Source: Elusimicrobiota bacterium (GTDB lineage: Bacteria > Elusimicrobiota > Elusimicrobia > Elusimicrobiales > UBA9959). From it: a DNA stretch of 39,327 bases. Where the stretch lies: assembly GCA_012517235.1 (NCBI GenBank), contig JAAYVI010000107.1, forward strand, positions 1 through 39,327, written 5' to 3'. Within the stretch, counting starts at the first letter, position 1; each line of letters starts with the position of its first letter. Of the stretch, positions 8,160-16,373 are shown piece after piece. The notes under the pieces were generated by a model. The model was not told the origin of the DNA. It did no database searches and saw only the letters and a list, made by a program, of their open reading frames with translations. The position numbers and the translations under genes are program-made.

Positions 8160-8990
8160 TTAACCTTTAACGCTTCCCAATGTCAGGCCGGAAACCAGCC
8201 ATTTGGAAGAATAAAGAAAAACCAAAAGAACGGGGACGGTCACAAGCATAGATCCCGCCGCAAACATTCCCCATTGAGTTATAAACTGACCTTGCAATTC
8301 AAAAAGCCCCAATGTCCATGTGTATTGTTTTGAACTAAACAATACTACTCTTGCTACCAAATATTCGTTCCATGCCGCCGTGAAATTAAAAAGAAAAGCT
8401 ATACTTAAAGCCGGAGTGGAAAGCGGAAGTATCACTTTCCAGAAAGCGCCGATATGTCCCGTCCCGTCCACCATAGCCGCTTCCTCCAAAGATTTGGGGA
8501 TAGTATCGTAATATCCTTTAAGTATCCATATGCTGAAAGGTAAAGACGAAACCGAATAAGCTATTATCATTCCCAAATAAGTATTCATTAAATTTAGTTT
8601 CATTATCATTAAGAAAAGAGGAAGTATTAACATTCCGGCCGGTATCATTTGAGTGGCAAGCAAAACAATCATAGCCGACCTCTTGCCGAAAAATTCGAAC
8701 CTTGAAAAAGCATATGCCGCGGTAGAAGCCAAAGAAACCCCTATGAAAGAAGTGGCTGCGGTTATTACCAGAGAATTATAAAGCCACCTCAAAAAATAAG
8801 TTTCTTTTAGAAGTTTAATATAAGACAAAAAAGTCGCCTGATCCGGTATGAGAGCCAAATCGGTGGAAATTATTCTGTCTCCCGGTCTGATCGAAACGGT
8901 AAAAATTCTGGATAAAGGGTATACGCATATCAAGGCCGCGCAAATAAGGCCGATATGAAGCAATATTTGCTTTACGGTTTCTTTCTTCAT
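8160..8990 (-). CDS. malG: Sugar ABC importer permease, MalG type
   Basis: The protein has 276 residues and six membrane helices. The cytoplasmic EAA loop (EEAAMVDGTGHIGAFWKVIL, about residues 187-206) docks to the ATPase. The C-terminal sequence WLVSGLTLGSVKG closely follows the MalG ending that reaches into the ATPase dimer. Length matches MalG and other CUT1-family inner permeases. The ATG overlaps the malF stop in an ATGA, so translation is coupled. With MalF it forms the membrane channel of a maltose- or maltodextrin-class importer. The substrate is inferred from family resemblance only. Confidence 0.92.
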   Translation of the reverse strand: MKKETVKQILLHIGLICAALICVYPLSRIFTVSIRPGDRIISTDLALIPDQATFLSYIKLLKETYFLRWLYNSLVITAATSFIGVSLASTAAYAFSRFEFFGKRSAMIVLLATQMIPAGMLILPLFLMIMKLNLMNTYLGMIIAYSVSSLPFSIWILKGYYDTIPKSLEEAAMVDGTGHIGAFWKVILPLSTPALSIAFLFNFTAAWNEYLVARVVLFSSKQYTWTLGLFELQGQFITQWGMFAAGSMLVTVPVLLVFLYSSKWLVSGLTLGSVKG

Positions 8991-10177
8991 GTTTTACCTT
9001 CTTTCTTTTCGGCAAAAAATTTCGAATAAGAAACCGAAATGGAAAAAAGTATGGCAAAAATGACCATGGCAAAAGCCGCGGAATAGCTGTACCTATTGTA
9101 GGTAAAAGCCGCTTTATATAAAGCGGAGACAAGTATGTCGGCTTGTTCGGTCCCTCCGGCTTGTCCCGTTACCAGGTATATGACATTTATATTATTAAAT
9201 GTCCAGACCGTGCCCAATGTTACCGCCGGCATAAGTACCGGTTTTATAAGCGGCATCGTTATATAATAGAGTTTTTGAAAATATCCCGCTCCGTCTATGG
9301 ATGCGGCGTCGTAATATGATTTTGATATGGATTGAAGACCGCCCAGTATTATCACTGTCATAAAAGGTATTCCCAGCCAAATATTTATTATAACGCAGGT
9401 AAGAAGAGGATAATCGCTAAGCCAATTTACCGGAGTTATTCCCAGAGAAGCGAGCCACGGGAAAATAGCCAGAGCTTTTTTTATCATTACGTTGACGAAT
9501 CCGTATTGAGAATGGAATTCGCCGCGCATTGCCAAAACCGCAACCACCTGAGGCATAGCCCAGGGTACTACCAAAAGCGTTCTGTATATGCCCTTAAAAG
9601 CTTTTACTTCCGAAAGCATTAAAGCCAAAATAAATCCGCCTAAGACATGGAAGAAAACATTGACAAAAGTCCAAGCCAAAGTTCTCCATAAAAGTTTAAA
9701 AAATCCGGTTTCCGCCAAAGGAGGAACGGTAAATACCGCGATATATTGTTTGATTCCGGCGAAAGGCAATTCTCCCGTTTCTTTCCATTTCATTATTGTC
9801 GTAAGCTTAAGATCGTGGAAAGAAAGGTATACTTGAAAAATAAAAGGATACATCAAAAGAGCGGCAAGTCCCAAAAAAGCGGGGGCGGCCAAAAGGTAAG
9901 GCAAATATTTTTTTCCTTTTAAAAGATTTTTAGAAGCGTATATCAAAAACAATTCCCAAATCAAAAAAAGAGAGAAAACTTTAACGGAAAAAAAACCGGA
10001 TAATTTAAAAACGAAAGCGAAAGCAATGCTAAAGAAAATTCCCAAAGAGTATAAAATAAGCTTTTTATTATGATACTTGAAATGAGACCATAGATATAAT
10101 TCTATTGCGGCGACGGCGGCGGCTATTAAAATTATAAAAGATATTATTTCGGCCAGAGAGGATATGACTGAGCTCAT
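8987..10177 (-). CDS. malF: Sugar ABC importer permease, MalF type, with extra N-terminal helices
   Basis: The protein has 396 residues. The core from about residue 110 (YLPYLLAAPAFLGLAALLMY onward) is the standard six-helix CUT1 permease with EAA loop YYDAASIDGAGYFQKLYYI. About 110 residues with three or four further hydrophobic segments precede it, reminiscent of the extra N-terminal helices of enterobacterial MalF, but the large periplasmic P2 loop is absent. The frame stays open upstream of the chosen start. The ATG at 10177 is preferred because AGGAG lies 8 nt before it and it overlaps the stop of the binding-protein gene in an ATGA. It pairs with the MalG-type protein encoded next. Confidence 0.9.
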   Translation of the reverse strand: MSSVISSLAEIISFIILIAAAVAAIELYLWSHFKYHNKKLILYSLGIFFSIAFAFVFKLSGFFSVKVFSLFLIWELFLIYASKNLLKGKKYLPYLLAAPAFLGLAALLMYPFIFQVYLSFHDLKLTTIMKWKETGELPFAGIKQYIAVFTVPPLAETGFFKLLWRTLAWTFVNVFFHVLGGFILALMLSEVKAFKGIYRTLLVVPWAMPQVVAVLAMRGEFHSQYGFVNVMIKKALAIFPWLASLGITPVNWLSDYPLLTCVIINIWLGIPFMTVIILGGLQSISKSYYDAASIDGAGYFQKLYYITMPLIKPVLMPAVTLGTVWTFNNINVIYLVTGQAGGTEQADILVSALYKAAFTYNRYSYSAAFAMVIFAILFSISVSYSKFFAEKKEGKT

Positions 10178-11397
10178 CTGTTCATCTCCTCTATTTTCTT
10201 TTCCACATTCTTCTGCATTTTCTCCGCCGCTTCCTCCGGCGTCATCTTTCTCGTAGTAGCCAAACCTTGATAATTTCTTGCCGTGTCCCATACTGCCCGC
10301 ATCTCAACCGCCATAGGCATGGGTTTGCCTTTTAGTATCTGAGCCATAGAAGCGGCCGAAAGAGGGTCCGAAACTATTTCTTTGGCAAATGATGCTTCTT
10401 TAAGCGAAGGAAGTCTTTTTAAAACTTTATATTGCTTTATTTGATTTTCTTTATTGGTGTAAAAAAGCATAAGTTCTTTTATGACCTTCATCTTTTCCGG
10501 ACTTACCGAAGAAGAAACTAAAAAATATTTTCCGCTTATCATAGGAGAAGGCCATAATCCCGTTTCGGAAAGTTTTGGAATTAATGCTACGCCGAATTTG
10601 TCTTTCAAGGCGGAAGAATAAGAAGACAAAGCCCAGTCTCCGTTTATAATAAAAGGCGTCTTTTCTTCTTTAAATAAAGAGTCCATGCAATTATAATCGC
10701 ATTCCGGAGGAGATATTTTCTTATCGTATTTTAAAGAGAGATAGAATTTTAGAGTTTTTATCATTGCTTCGGTATTGAGAGTGGGGGTTCTGTCTTTTAA
10801 AGGCCAGCCGCCGTAAGCTCCCAGCCAAGGCATCAGCCAAAAAGGTTCTCCCATATCGAAAGCCAAGCAATAATCGAATTTGCCTTTATTTTTAGCGCAA
10901 AAGTCGAAAAGCTCTTGAGTATTTTGCGGAGCGTTCGGAGCAAATTTTTTATTATAAAAAAGCATCAAATGATTTCCGTTTGAAATAGGAACGCCCCAAA
11001 TTTTATCTTCCAAAGCGACGGCTTCTATTACAGGCTTATTATAAATTGAAAAATCTATTTCTTTTTCTAAGTTTTTTATAAATCCGGAAATCGCATAAAG
11101 TCCGGCGGTATCGGAAGGGGAGATTAAAATATCCGGAGGCACTCCGGCCAGAGAAGCCGCCTGAAACTGCTGCCTTAAGTCTTCTCCTTGATAATGGGTC
11201 CTTGAAATAGAAGGTTTTATAGAATATTTTTTAAGATAATAATCGCAGAAATTGGTCAAGGTTTCGTCTATGTATGGGGCGACTTGAGCATCCTCCATTT
11301 CCCATAAAACTATTTCATAAGGATTTTTAGAAGAAGACGAAGGGGAACAAGAGTACGATAGAAAAGACAGAATAAGTATGGCCAAAAGCCTTCTCAT
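10174..11397 (-). CDS. malE: Maltose-type extracellular sugar-binding lipoprotein
   Basis: The protein has 407 residues. A short signal peptide (MRRLLAILILSFLSYSC) places a lipid-anchor cysteine at residue 17, followed by a serine linker. The lipobox is not classical, with serine at -3. The body fits family 1 solute-binding proteins: NPYEIVLWEMEDAQ at the start, VPISNGNHLMLFYNKKFAP in the middle, PFIINGDWALSSY near the hinge and KPMPMAVEMRAVWDTAR toward the end, the last two resembling MalE. It would deliver oligosaccharides to MalF/MalG. The frame is open upstream, but the ATG at 11397 with AAGGAGAG before it, and the ATGA overlap with the small upstream gene, fix the start. The maltodextrin substrate is inferred. 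Confidence 0.88.
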   Translation of the reverse strand: MRRLLAILILSFLSYSCSPSSSSKNPYEIVLWEMEDAQVAPYIDETLTNFCDYYLKKYSIKPSISRTHYQGEDLRQQFQAASLAGVPPDILISPSDTAGLYAISGFIKNLEKEIDFSIYNKPVIEAVALEDKIWGVPISNGNHLMLFYNKKFAPNAPQNTQELFDFCAKNKGKFDYCLAFDMGEPFWLMPWLGAYGGWPLKDRTPTLNTEAMIKTLKFYLSLKYDKKISPPECDYNCMDSLFKEEKTPFIINGDWALSSYSSALKDKFGVALIPKLSETGLWPSPMISGKYFLVSSSVSPEKMKVIKELMLFYTNKENQIKQYKVLKRLPSLKEASFAKEIVSDPLSAASMAQILKGKPMPMAVEMRAVWDTARNYQGLATTRKMTPEEAAEKMQKNVEKKIEEMNR

Positions 11398-11606
11398 CTG
11401 CTTTTTTCTCTCCTTATCGTGGTAACGGCGGTTATTATCGAAAGAAGGACGGAAAATTTTAAAGCTGTCCACCAGCTTATATTGGCGGCTATAAGATTTT
11501 GCTTTACCGCCTCGGGAAATATTTCCGGTATGGTCCAGGCCCAAAACCATTTTATAAGAAATATTCCGAAAACAAAGTAGCCTATTATAAAGGTAATTAT
11601 TTTCAT
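11394..11606 (-). CDS. Small two-helix membrane protein, first gene of the sugar importer operon
   Basis: The protein has 70 residues. A hydrophobic segment at 3-24 (IITFIIGYFVFGIFLIKWF), a polar middle and a second hydrophobic segment at about 46-63 are followed by the basic end RREKSR. I do not recognise a family. It is judged real because its stop codon overlaps the binding-protein start in an ATGA, like the other junctions of this operon, GGCGGG lies 4-9 nt before its ATG, and a promoter can be placed just upstream. It may help assemble or regulate the importer. No function can be assigned from sequence. Confidence 0.65.
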   Translation of the reverse strand: MKIITFIIGYFVFGIFLIKWFWAWTIPEIFPEAVKQNLIAANISWWTALKFSVLLSIITAVTTIRREKSR

Positions 11607-11629
11607 AAACCCGCCTGCTATATAATAAA

Positions 11630-11658
11630 AATATATATAAATAAGCCGAATTTTGCAA
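11630..11658 (-). promoter_or_regulatory. Candidate promoter of the sugar importer operon
   Basis: On the minus strand, TTGCAA (11658-11653), 17 bp, then TATATT (11635-11630). The start would lie near 11623, about 17 nt before the ATG at 11606. It is back to back with the clpB promoter, with about 20 bp between the two -35 elements. Confidence 0.4.
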
Positions 11659-11678
11659 TAATTTTATTATTAGCAGTC

Positions 11679-11708
11679 TTGACAATTATTTGCTACTTCT
11701 GTTAAAAT
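11679..11708 (+). promoter_or_regulatory. clpB promoter
   Basis: TTGACA (11679-11684), 18 bp, then TAAAAT (11703-11708) preceded by TGT, an extended -10. The start is expected near 11715, giving a leader of about 38 nt. No CIRCE heat-shock operator (TTAGCACTC and its complement) is present. Confidence 0.6.
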
Positions 11709-11718
11709 ATAATTGTCA
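11680..11718. promoter_or_regulatory. Inverted repeat over the clpB promoter, candidate operator
   Basis: TGACAATTA (11680-11688) and TAATTGTCA (11710-11718) are perfect 9-bp complements separated by 21 bp. One arm overlaps the -35 element and the other covers the predicted start site. A dimeric repressor binding here would block clpB. This is inferred from position and symmetry only. Confidence 0.4.
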
Positions 11719-11752
11719 GTTATTTGTCGCGTTTGCCAATAAAGGAGGCTCT

Positions 11753-14311
11753 ATGTTAGATTTTGAAAAAATGACCTTTAAAACACAGGAAGCGCTCAAG
11801 CTTTCAAAGGAAATAGCGTCCGATAACGGAAATCAAAGCATAGAACCGATCCACATATTAAAAGCCTGCATAGATCAGGAAGACGGAATATCTTACGGAT
11901 TACTTGAAAAAGCAGGAGCTTCTCCTTTGGAAATTTCAAAAGATTTACGCGAAAAGATTTCTTATTTGCCGAAGATAGGCAGAAAAACCGAAATATACAT
12001 ATCCGCGGAATCCGAAGAGGTTTTAAAAAAAGCTTTTGACGAAATGATAAAACTCAAAGACGAATATCTTTCCAGCGAACACATAATTTTAGCCTTGGCC
12101 GATTCTTCGAACAAAGATATAAAACAAATTTTTCTAAAACATTCTTTAAATAAGGACAAAATACTAAAAGCTATGGTCTCAATAAGAGGCTCTCATAAAA
12201 TAACAGATCCTCAGCCGGAAGCAAAATATCAAGCCATAGAAAAATATGCCAGAGATCTGACCGCTTTGGCCGCGGCCGGAAAATTGGATCCCGTAATAGG
12301 AAGGGACCAAGAGATCAGAAGAGTCATACAGGTATTATCTCGAAGAATCAAAAATAATCCGGTTCTTATAGGAGAGCCGGGCGTAGGGAAAACGGCCATA
12401 GCCGAAGGCATAGCGCTTAGAATAATAAACGGAGACGTCCCGGAATCTTTAAAAAATAAAAAGATAGCCGCTCTGGATATGGGGGCATTGATAGCGGGAG
12501 CGAAATACAGAGGAGAATTTGAAGAAAGACTTAAGGCCGTAATAAAAGAGGTGGAAGGTTCGGCCGGTAAAATAATATTGTTTATAGACGAACTTCATAC
12601 TATGGTCGGAGCCGGAGCCTCCGAAGGAGCCGTAGACGCTTCCAATATGCTGAAACCCGCTTTGGCCAGAGGAACTCTTAAGTGCATAGGAGCCACTACT
12701 TTAAACGAATACCAAAAATACATAGAAAAAGATTCTGCTCTCGAAAGACGTTTTCAAAAAGTATACATAGGCGAACCGTCGCCTGAAGACGCGATTACGA
12801 TACTAAGAGGGATAAAAGAAAAATACGAAATACATCACGGAGTAAGAATAAAAGACGAAGCGATACTATCGGCGGTAAATCTCTCGGTAAGATATATCAG
12901 CGACAGATTCCTTCCGGATAAAGCGATAGATTTGATAGACGAAGCCGCCGCAAGTCTCAGGATGCAGATCGATTCTTTGCCGTCGGAAATAGACGAGGAT
13001 CAGAGAAAGCTTACCCAATTAAAAATGGAGGAAATGGCTTTATCCAGAGATTCCGGCAAAGAAGCTCAAAAAACATTGAAAAACATAAAAAAAGAAATTG
13101 CGGATCTTTCGGAAAAAATAAAAGAAGCGAAAATAAAATGGGAAAAAGAGAAAAAAATAATATCGGAAGTTAAAAAAATAAAGGAAGAAATAGAAAATTA
13201 TAAAGCCGAAGAATCGCGAGCCCAGAGGAACGGAGATTTGGCCAGAGCGGGCGAAATAAAGTACGGAATACTTACGGAACTTGAAAAAAAACTTAAAACA
13301 GCTTCTCAAGAACTTAAAGAACTGCAAGAAAAAAGCGGATATTTAAAAGAAGAAGTCGGAGAAGAAGAGATTGCGGCCATAGTATCCAAGTGGACCGGGA
13401 TTCCGGTAAGTAAAATGATAGAAAGCGAGAGAGAAAAACTCATAAGGCTGGAGGACGAACTGAGAAAAAGGGTAGTGGGACAGGATACGGCCCTGGAAGC
13501 GGTATCAAATGCCATAAGACGCTCGAGAGCCGGAATATCGGACAAGAATAAGCCGGTCGGAGTTTTCCTTTTTCTCGGCCCCACCGGAGTAGGAAAAACA
13601 GAGCTTGCCAAAACCTTGGCGGAATTTTTATTTAACGACGAAAAATCCTTAATAAGATTCGATATGTCGGAATTTATGGAAAAGCATTCCGTGGCAAAAC
13701 TCATAGGAGCTCCTCCGGGATATGTCGGATACGAAGAAGGAGGACAGCTTACGGAAAAAGTAAGAAGAAGACCTTATGCGGTTATTCTTTTTGACGAAAT
13801 AGAAAAAGCGCATCCCGATGTCTTTAATATCTTTTTACAAATATTAGACGAGGGAAGACTGACGGACGGAAAAGGAAGAAAAGTAGATTTTAAAAATACG
13901 GTAATAATAATGACTTCTAATTTGATAACTCAAAGCGACACATATTCGGACCCTAAAAAAATAAACGAAGTTCTATTGAAACATTTTAGGCCGGAATTTG
14001 TAAACAGATTGGACGAAATAGCTCTTTTTAAATCTTTGAACAGAGAGGATATTTTCAAAATAATAGAGATACAACTGAACAAAGTAAAAAAAGAGCTCTA
14101 TCAAAGAGGGATAGATTTTTCTTTCGACAATAATGCCAAAGATTTTTTGACTCAAATAGGATTTGATCCTCAATTCGGAGCAAGACCCCTAAAAAGAGCT
14201 TTACAAAAAGCCGTTTTGGACGCTTTGGCTCTGGAGCTTTTAAAAAAACCCGGGATAAAAAGAATAGATTTAAGCGCCGAAAACGGGAAATTAAAAATAG
14301 AAACACAGTAA
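11753..14311 (+). CDS. clpB: ATP-dependent disaggregase ClpB
   Basis: The protein has 852 residues, normal for ClpB. In order it shows an N domain of double Clp_N repeats (about 1-145), AAA module 1 with Walker A GEPGVGKT at 207-214, a long coiled-coil middle domain rich in Lys and Glu (about 400-525), which separates ClpB from ClpA/ClpC, the conserved [12 protein letters not shown], and AAA module 2 with Walker A GPTGVGKT at 609-616. The C-terminal domain includes [16 protein letters not shown]. With DnaK it dissolves protein aggregates. The frame extends upstream, but AGGAGG lies just before the ATG at 11753. It is monocistronic, with its own promoter and a possible operator, divergent from the sugar importer operon. 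Confidence 0.97.
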   Translation: MLDFEKMTFKTQEALKLSKEIASDNGNQSIEPIHILKACIDQEDGISYGLLEKAGASPLEISKDLREKISYLPKIGRKTEIYISAESEEVLKKAFDEMIKLKDEYLSSEHIILALADSSNKDIKQIFLKHSLNKDKILKAMVSIRGSHKITDPQPEAKYQAIEKYARDLTALAAAGKLDPVIGRDQEIRRVIQVLSRRIKNNPVLIGEPGVGKTAIAEGIALRIINGDVPESLKNKKIAALDMGALIAGAKYRGEFEERLKAVIKEVEGSAGKIILFIDELHTMVGAGASEGAVDASNMLKPALARGTLKCIGATTLNEYQKYIEKDSALERRFQKVYIGEPSPEDAITILRGIKEKYEIHHGVRIKDEAILSAVNLSVRYISDRFLPDKAIDLIDEAAASLRMQIDSLPSEIDEDQRKLTQLKMEEMALSRDSGKEAQKTLKNIKKEIADLSEKIKEAKIKWEKEKKIISEVKKIKEEIENYKAEESRAQRNGDLARAGEIKYGILTELEKKLKTASQELKELQEKSGYLKEEVGEEEIAAIVSKWTGIPVSKMIESEREKLIRLEDELRKRVVGQDTALEAVSNAIRRSRAGISDKNKPVGVFLFLGPTGVGKTELAKTLAEFLFNDEKSLIRFDMSEFMEKHSVAKLIGAPPGYVGYEEGGQLTEKVRRRPYAVILFDEIEKAHPDVFNIFLQILDEGRLTDGKGRKVDFKNTVIIMTSNLITQSDTYSDPKKINEVLLKHFRPEFVNRLDEIALFKSLNREDIFKIIEIQLNKVKKELYQRGIDFSFDNNAKDFLTQIGFDPQFGARPLKRALQKAVLDALALELLKKPGIKRIDLSAENGKLKIETQ

Positions 14312-14321
14312 AAATAAGCCG

Positions 14322-14501
14322 GGCTCGCTTGTTATCCTCGCCGCTAAAAAGGCGCTTAACAATGTCCTCAAAACTCGGCGGCCGGCAACTGTTCGCGAAA
14401 ATAATGTTTTCGCTCGTCTGACAAACCCGGTCCGTCTTCAAGAGAAGATACCCTCGTTTTTCGAACATTCGGCTTATGCGGCTCGAAAACCCAAGCGAGC
14501 C
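14322..14501. repeat. Structured dispersed repeat, copy 1, with terminal inverted repeats
   Basis: It fills most of the 247-bp gap between clpB and the convergent small gene. The ends are perfect 10-bp complements, GGCTCGCTTG (14322-14331) and CAAGCGAGCC (14492-14501). Inside are a GCGAAAA/TTTTCGC hairpin (14394-14412), a TCTTC-AAGA-GAAGA hairpin (14435-14448) and a TTTTCGA/TCGAAAA pair (14457-14489). Positions 14323-14490 match copy 2 (26137-26305) at roughly 90% identity by eye. A one-base indel shifts any reading frame partway through, so it is probably not a shared coding gene. Candidate natures are a non-autonomous mobile element (MITE-like), a REP-like element or a structured RNA. Confidence 0.75.
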
Positions 14502-14558
14502 TTTAGGAAACTACTTCCGATTTTCATTTATAAAAGTACGGCAGAGTGTTTTTTTAGA

Positions 14559-14951
14559 TTAAAGCGCGCTCCAGTCCCTTCCGTTTGGATCTTTGGCCGA
14601 AGAATCTATATAAAAAAGTCCGAAAGAAGAATCTTTATTATTGTTTACATATGCCCAGCAGCCCGTGTTTTTAACATTAAACGTATTCCTCGTCTCCGCT
14701 TTATCGCAAGCCAGTTTCCATTTAAGCTTTATTGCGGGAATAGATTCGAGATAGCCGGCTTTTATAAGCTCTTCCGGAGACATTGCGTCTTTTTTATTAT
14801 TTACTTTATATAAGGTAAAAGCCAATCTTACCGCCGAAAGTTTTCTTACTATCTGCGAAGCCGTTTGCTCGGATCTTAAGTAAACAAGAAAAGATAAAAA
14901 GGATAGCAGAAAAAATAAAGAAAAAGAGAAAATAAAAATCTTTTTTAACAT
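14559..14951 (-). CDS. Small exported or membrane-anchored protein, pilin-like C-terminus
   Basis: The protein has 130 residues. One N-terminal hydrophobic segment (about 4-26, KKIFIFSFSLFFLLSFLSFLV) is followed by a predicted helix (residues 28-50) and a small C-terminal domain. The order hydrophobic helix, MSPEELIKAGYLESIP, then a Cys-containing TGCWAYVNN and FGLFYIDSS ending recalls minor pilins or pseudopilins. The prepilin-peptidase motif (G followed by FTLIE) is missing, so the pilin relation is only a resemblance. Cys83 and Cys98 may pair. No Shine-Dalgarno sequence precedes the ATG at 14951, and a TATAAT ends 6 nt upstream. It is divergent from ackA. Confidence 0.6.
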   Translation of the reverse strand: MLKKIFIFSFSLFFLLSFLSFLVYLRSEQTASQIVRKLSAVRLAFTLYKVNNKKDAMSPEELIKAGYLESIPAIKLKWKLACDKAETRNTFNVKNTGCWAYVNNNKDSSFGLFYIDSSAKDPNGRDWSAL

Positions 14952-14957
14952 AAGACA

Positions 14958-14963
14958 ATTATA
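14958..14963 (-). promoter_or_regulatory. Candidate -10 box of the pilin-like gene
   Basis: TATAAT on the minus strand, separated by 6 nt from the ATG at 14951. Initiation at the usual distance would fall on the start codon, giving a leaderless message. Confidence 0.4.
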
Positions 14964-14967
14964 TAAA

Positions 14968-14978
14968 TTTGCTAAAAT
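14968..14978 (+). promoter_or_regulatory. Candidate extended -10 promoter for ackA
   Basis: TTTGCTAAAAT is identical to the element before the permease pair at 2981-2991. Here the leader would be about 30 nt and contains TAAGGAG before the ackA start. Confidence 0.45.
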
Positions 14979-15013
14979 GAAATTATGAGATTTTTTCTAA
15001 CTAAGGAGATTCT

Positions 15014-16366
15014 ATGAAAATATTATCTTTAAATTGCGGAAGCTCATCTTTAAAATACTCGGTTTTTGACGCCCAAAAAAATATTCCCGTTTGTTCCGGA
15101 ATAGTCGAAAGGATAGGAATATCCGGTTCTTTCTTAAACTATGAGGCGTTAGGAAAGGAAAAAATAACGATAAATAAAGAATGCTCCGATCATAAAGAGG
15201 CCATAAAACTCGTAATAGACGCTCTTACCGATAAAAACAACGGAGTTCTAAAAAATATTTCGGAAATAGCGGCGGTAGGACACAGGGTAGTCCACGGCGG
15301 AGAAAAATTCACAAAATCCGTAATTATAAACCGGGAAGTTCTTAAAACTTTTAAAGAACTTGCCGACCTTGCTCCTCTTCATAATCCTCCCAATATAATG
15401 GGAATAGAAGCCGCAATGGATCTTCTGCCTTCAGTAAAACATATGGCCATAATGGATACTGCCTGGCATCAAACTATGCCGCCTTCTTCGTATACTTACG
15501 CTTTGCCTCATTCATGGTATTCCAAATATGCCATAAGAAGATACGGTTTCCACGGAACATCTTTTCTTTATGTCGCAAAGAGAGCCGCCGTTTTACTTGG
15601 GAAAGATCCTTTTAAGACAAATCTCATAATAGCCCACATAGGCAACGGCGCTTCGATAAACGCGGTTAAAAACGGATGCTCTTTCGATACATCGATGGGG
15701 TTCACTCCTCTTGAAGGGTTGGTAATGGGGACCAGAGCCGGAGATCATGATCCGGCGATAGGTCTTTATGTTATGCAGAAAGAAAATAAAAATCCGAAAG
15801 AAATGGATTCGCTGTTAAATAAAAAATCCGGCATATTGGGGATAACCGAAAGATTCGCAGATAGAAGAGACGTGGAGATAGAAGCCGAAAAAGGCGACGA
15901 AAAATGCAAACTTGCCATAGAAATAGAAGGTTATAGAATAAAAAAATATATAGGAGCTTATGCGGCCGCTTTGGGCGGAGTAGACGCCGTAATTTTTACG
16001 GCGGGAGTAGGAGAGAAAGGTGCCATAACCAGAGAGAAAGCTTTGGAAGGTCTGGAATTTATGGGGGTAAAATTGGATAAAAATAAAAATGCGGTTTCCA
16101 AAACAAGAAATGCGGAAACGGAAATATCTTCTAACGATTCAAAAGTAAAAATTTTCGTCATTCCGACCGACGAAGAAAGAGTTTTCGTAGAAGATGTCAT
16201 AGGGCTTTTAAAAGGCAATTACGACATACATACGCGATTTTCATATTCTTTTCAAAAACCCGACTATGTAAATGCCATAAGAGAAGACGCTTTCAAAAAA
16301 GAACTTGAGGAAAAACCCAAATTGGCTTTAGTTGCGGTAAGACCGCCGGTTCAATCTAATAAATGA
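15014..16366 (+). CDS. ackA: Acetate kinase, with C-terminal extension
   Basis: It converts acetyl phosphate and ADP to acetate and ATP, the ATP-yielding step of acetate fermentation, in the cytoplasm. All main landmarks are present: NCGSSSLKYS at the start, VVHGGE, PLHNPPN, DTAWHQTMP, YGFHGTS, IAHIGNGAS, the GTRAGDHDP loop and the final PTDEERVFVED. The family usually ends near 400 residues, but this protein has 450. The last 49 residues after LLKG have no counterpart I know. TAAGGAG lies just before the ATG. No phosphotransacetylase gene is adjacent, so pta must lie elsewhere if the pathway is complete. Confidence 0.95.
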   Translation: MKILSLNCGSSSLKYSVFDAQKNIPVCSGIVERIGISGSFLNYEALGKEKITINKECSDHKEAIKLVIDALTDKNNGVLKNISEIAAVGHRVVHGGEKFTKSVIINREVLKTFKELADLAPLHNPPNIMGIEAAMDLLPSVKHMAIMDTAWHQTMPPSSYTYALPHSWYSKYAIRRYGFHGTSFLYVAKRAAVLLGKDPFKTNLIIAHIGNGASINAVKNGCSFDTSMGFTPLEGLVMGTRAGDHDPAIGLYVMQKENKNPKEMDSLLNKKSGILGITERFADRRDVEIEAEKGDEKCKLAIEIEGYRIKKYIGAYAAALGGVDAVIFTAGVGEKGAITREKALEGLEFMGVKLDKNKNAVSKTRNAETEISSNDSKVKIFVIPTDEERVFVEDVIGLLKGNYDIHTRFSYSFQKPDYVNAIREDAFKKELEEKPKLALVAVRPPVQSNK

Positions 16367-16373
16367 TTGTTTC

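Noticed and set aside
11618-11640. AT repeat between the sugar importer operon and clpB as a possible replication origin or bent-DNA element
   Set aside because: Too short, no DnaA-box cluster, and fully explained as a divergent promoter region.
13040-13327. Minus-strand frame opposite the ClpB coiled coil
   Set aside because: Phe/Tyr-rich composition is what Lys/Glu codons give on the opposite strand; not a gene.
14334-14345. Resemblance of the repeat's inner sequence to integron attC core sites
   Set aside because: GCTTAAC in copy 1 fits the RYYYAAC half-site, but copy 2 reads GACTAAC and no matching GTTRRRY partner exists. No integrase gene or cassette array is present.
14055-14468. Long minus-strand open frame covering the clpB end and repeat copy 1
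   Set aside because: It is largely the antisense of clpB. The part in the repeat is shared with copy 2 only until the one-base indel, after which copy 2 runs into a stop. No ribosome site.
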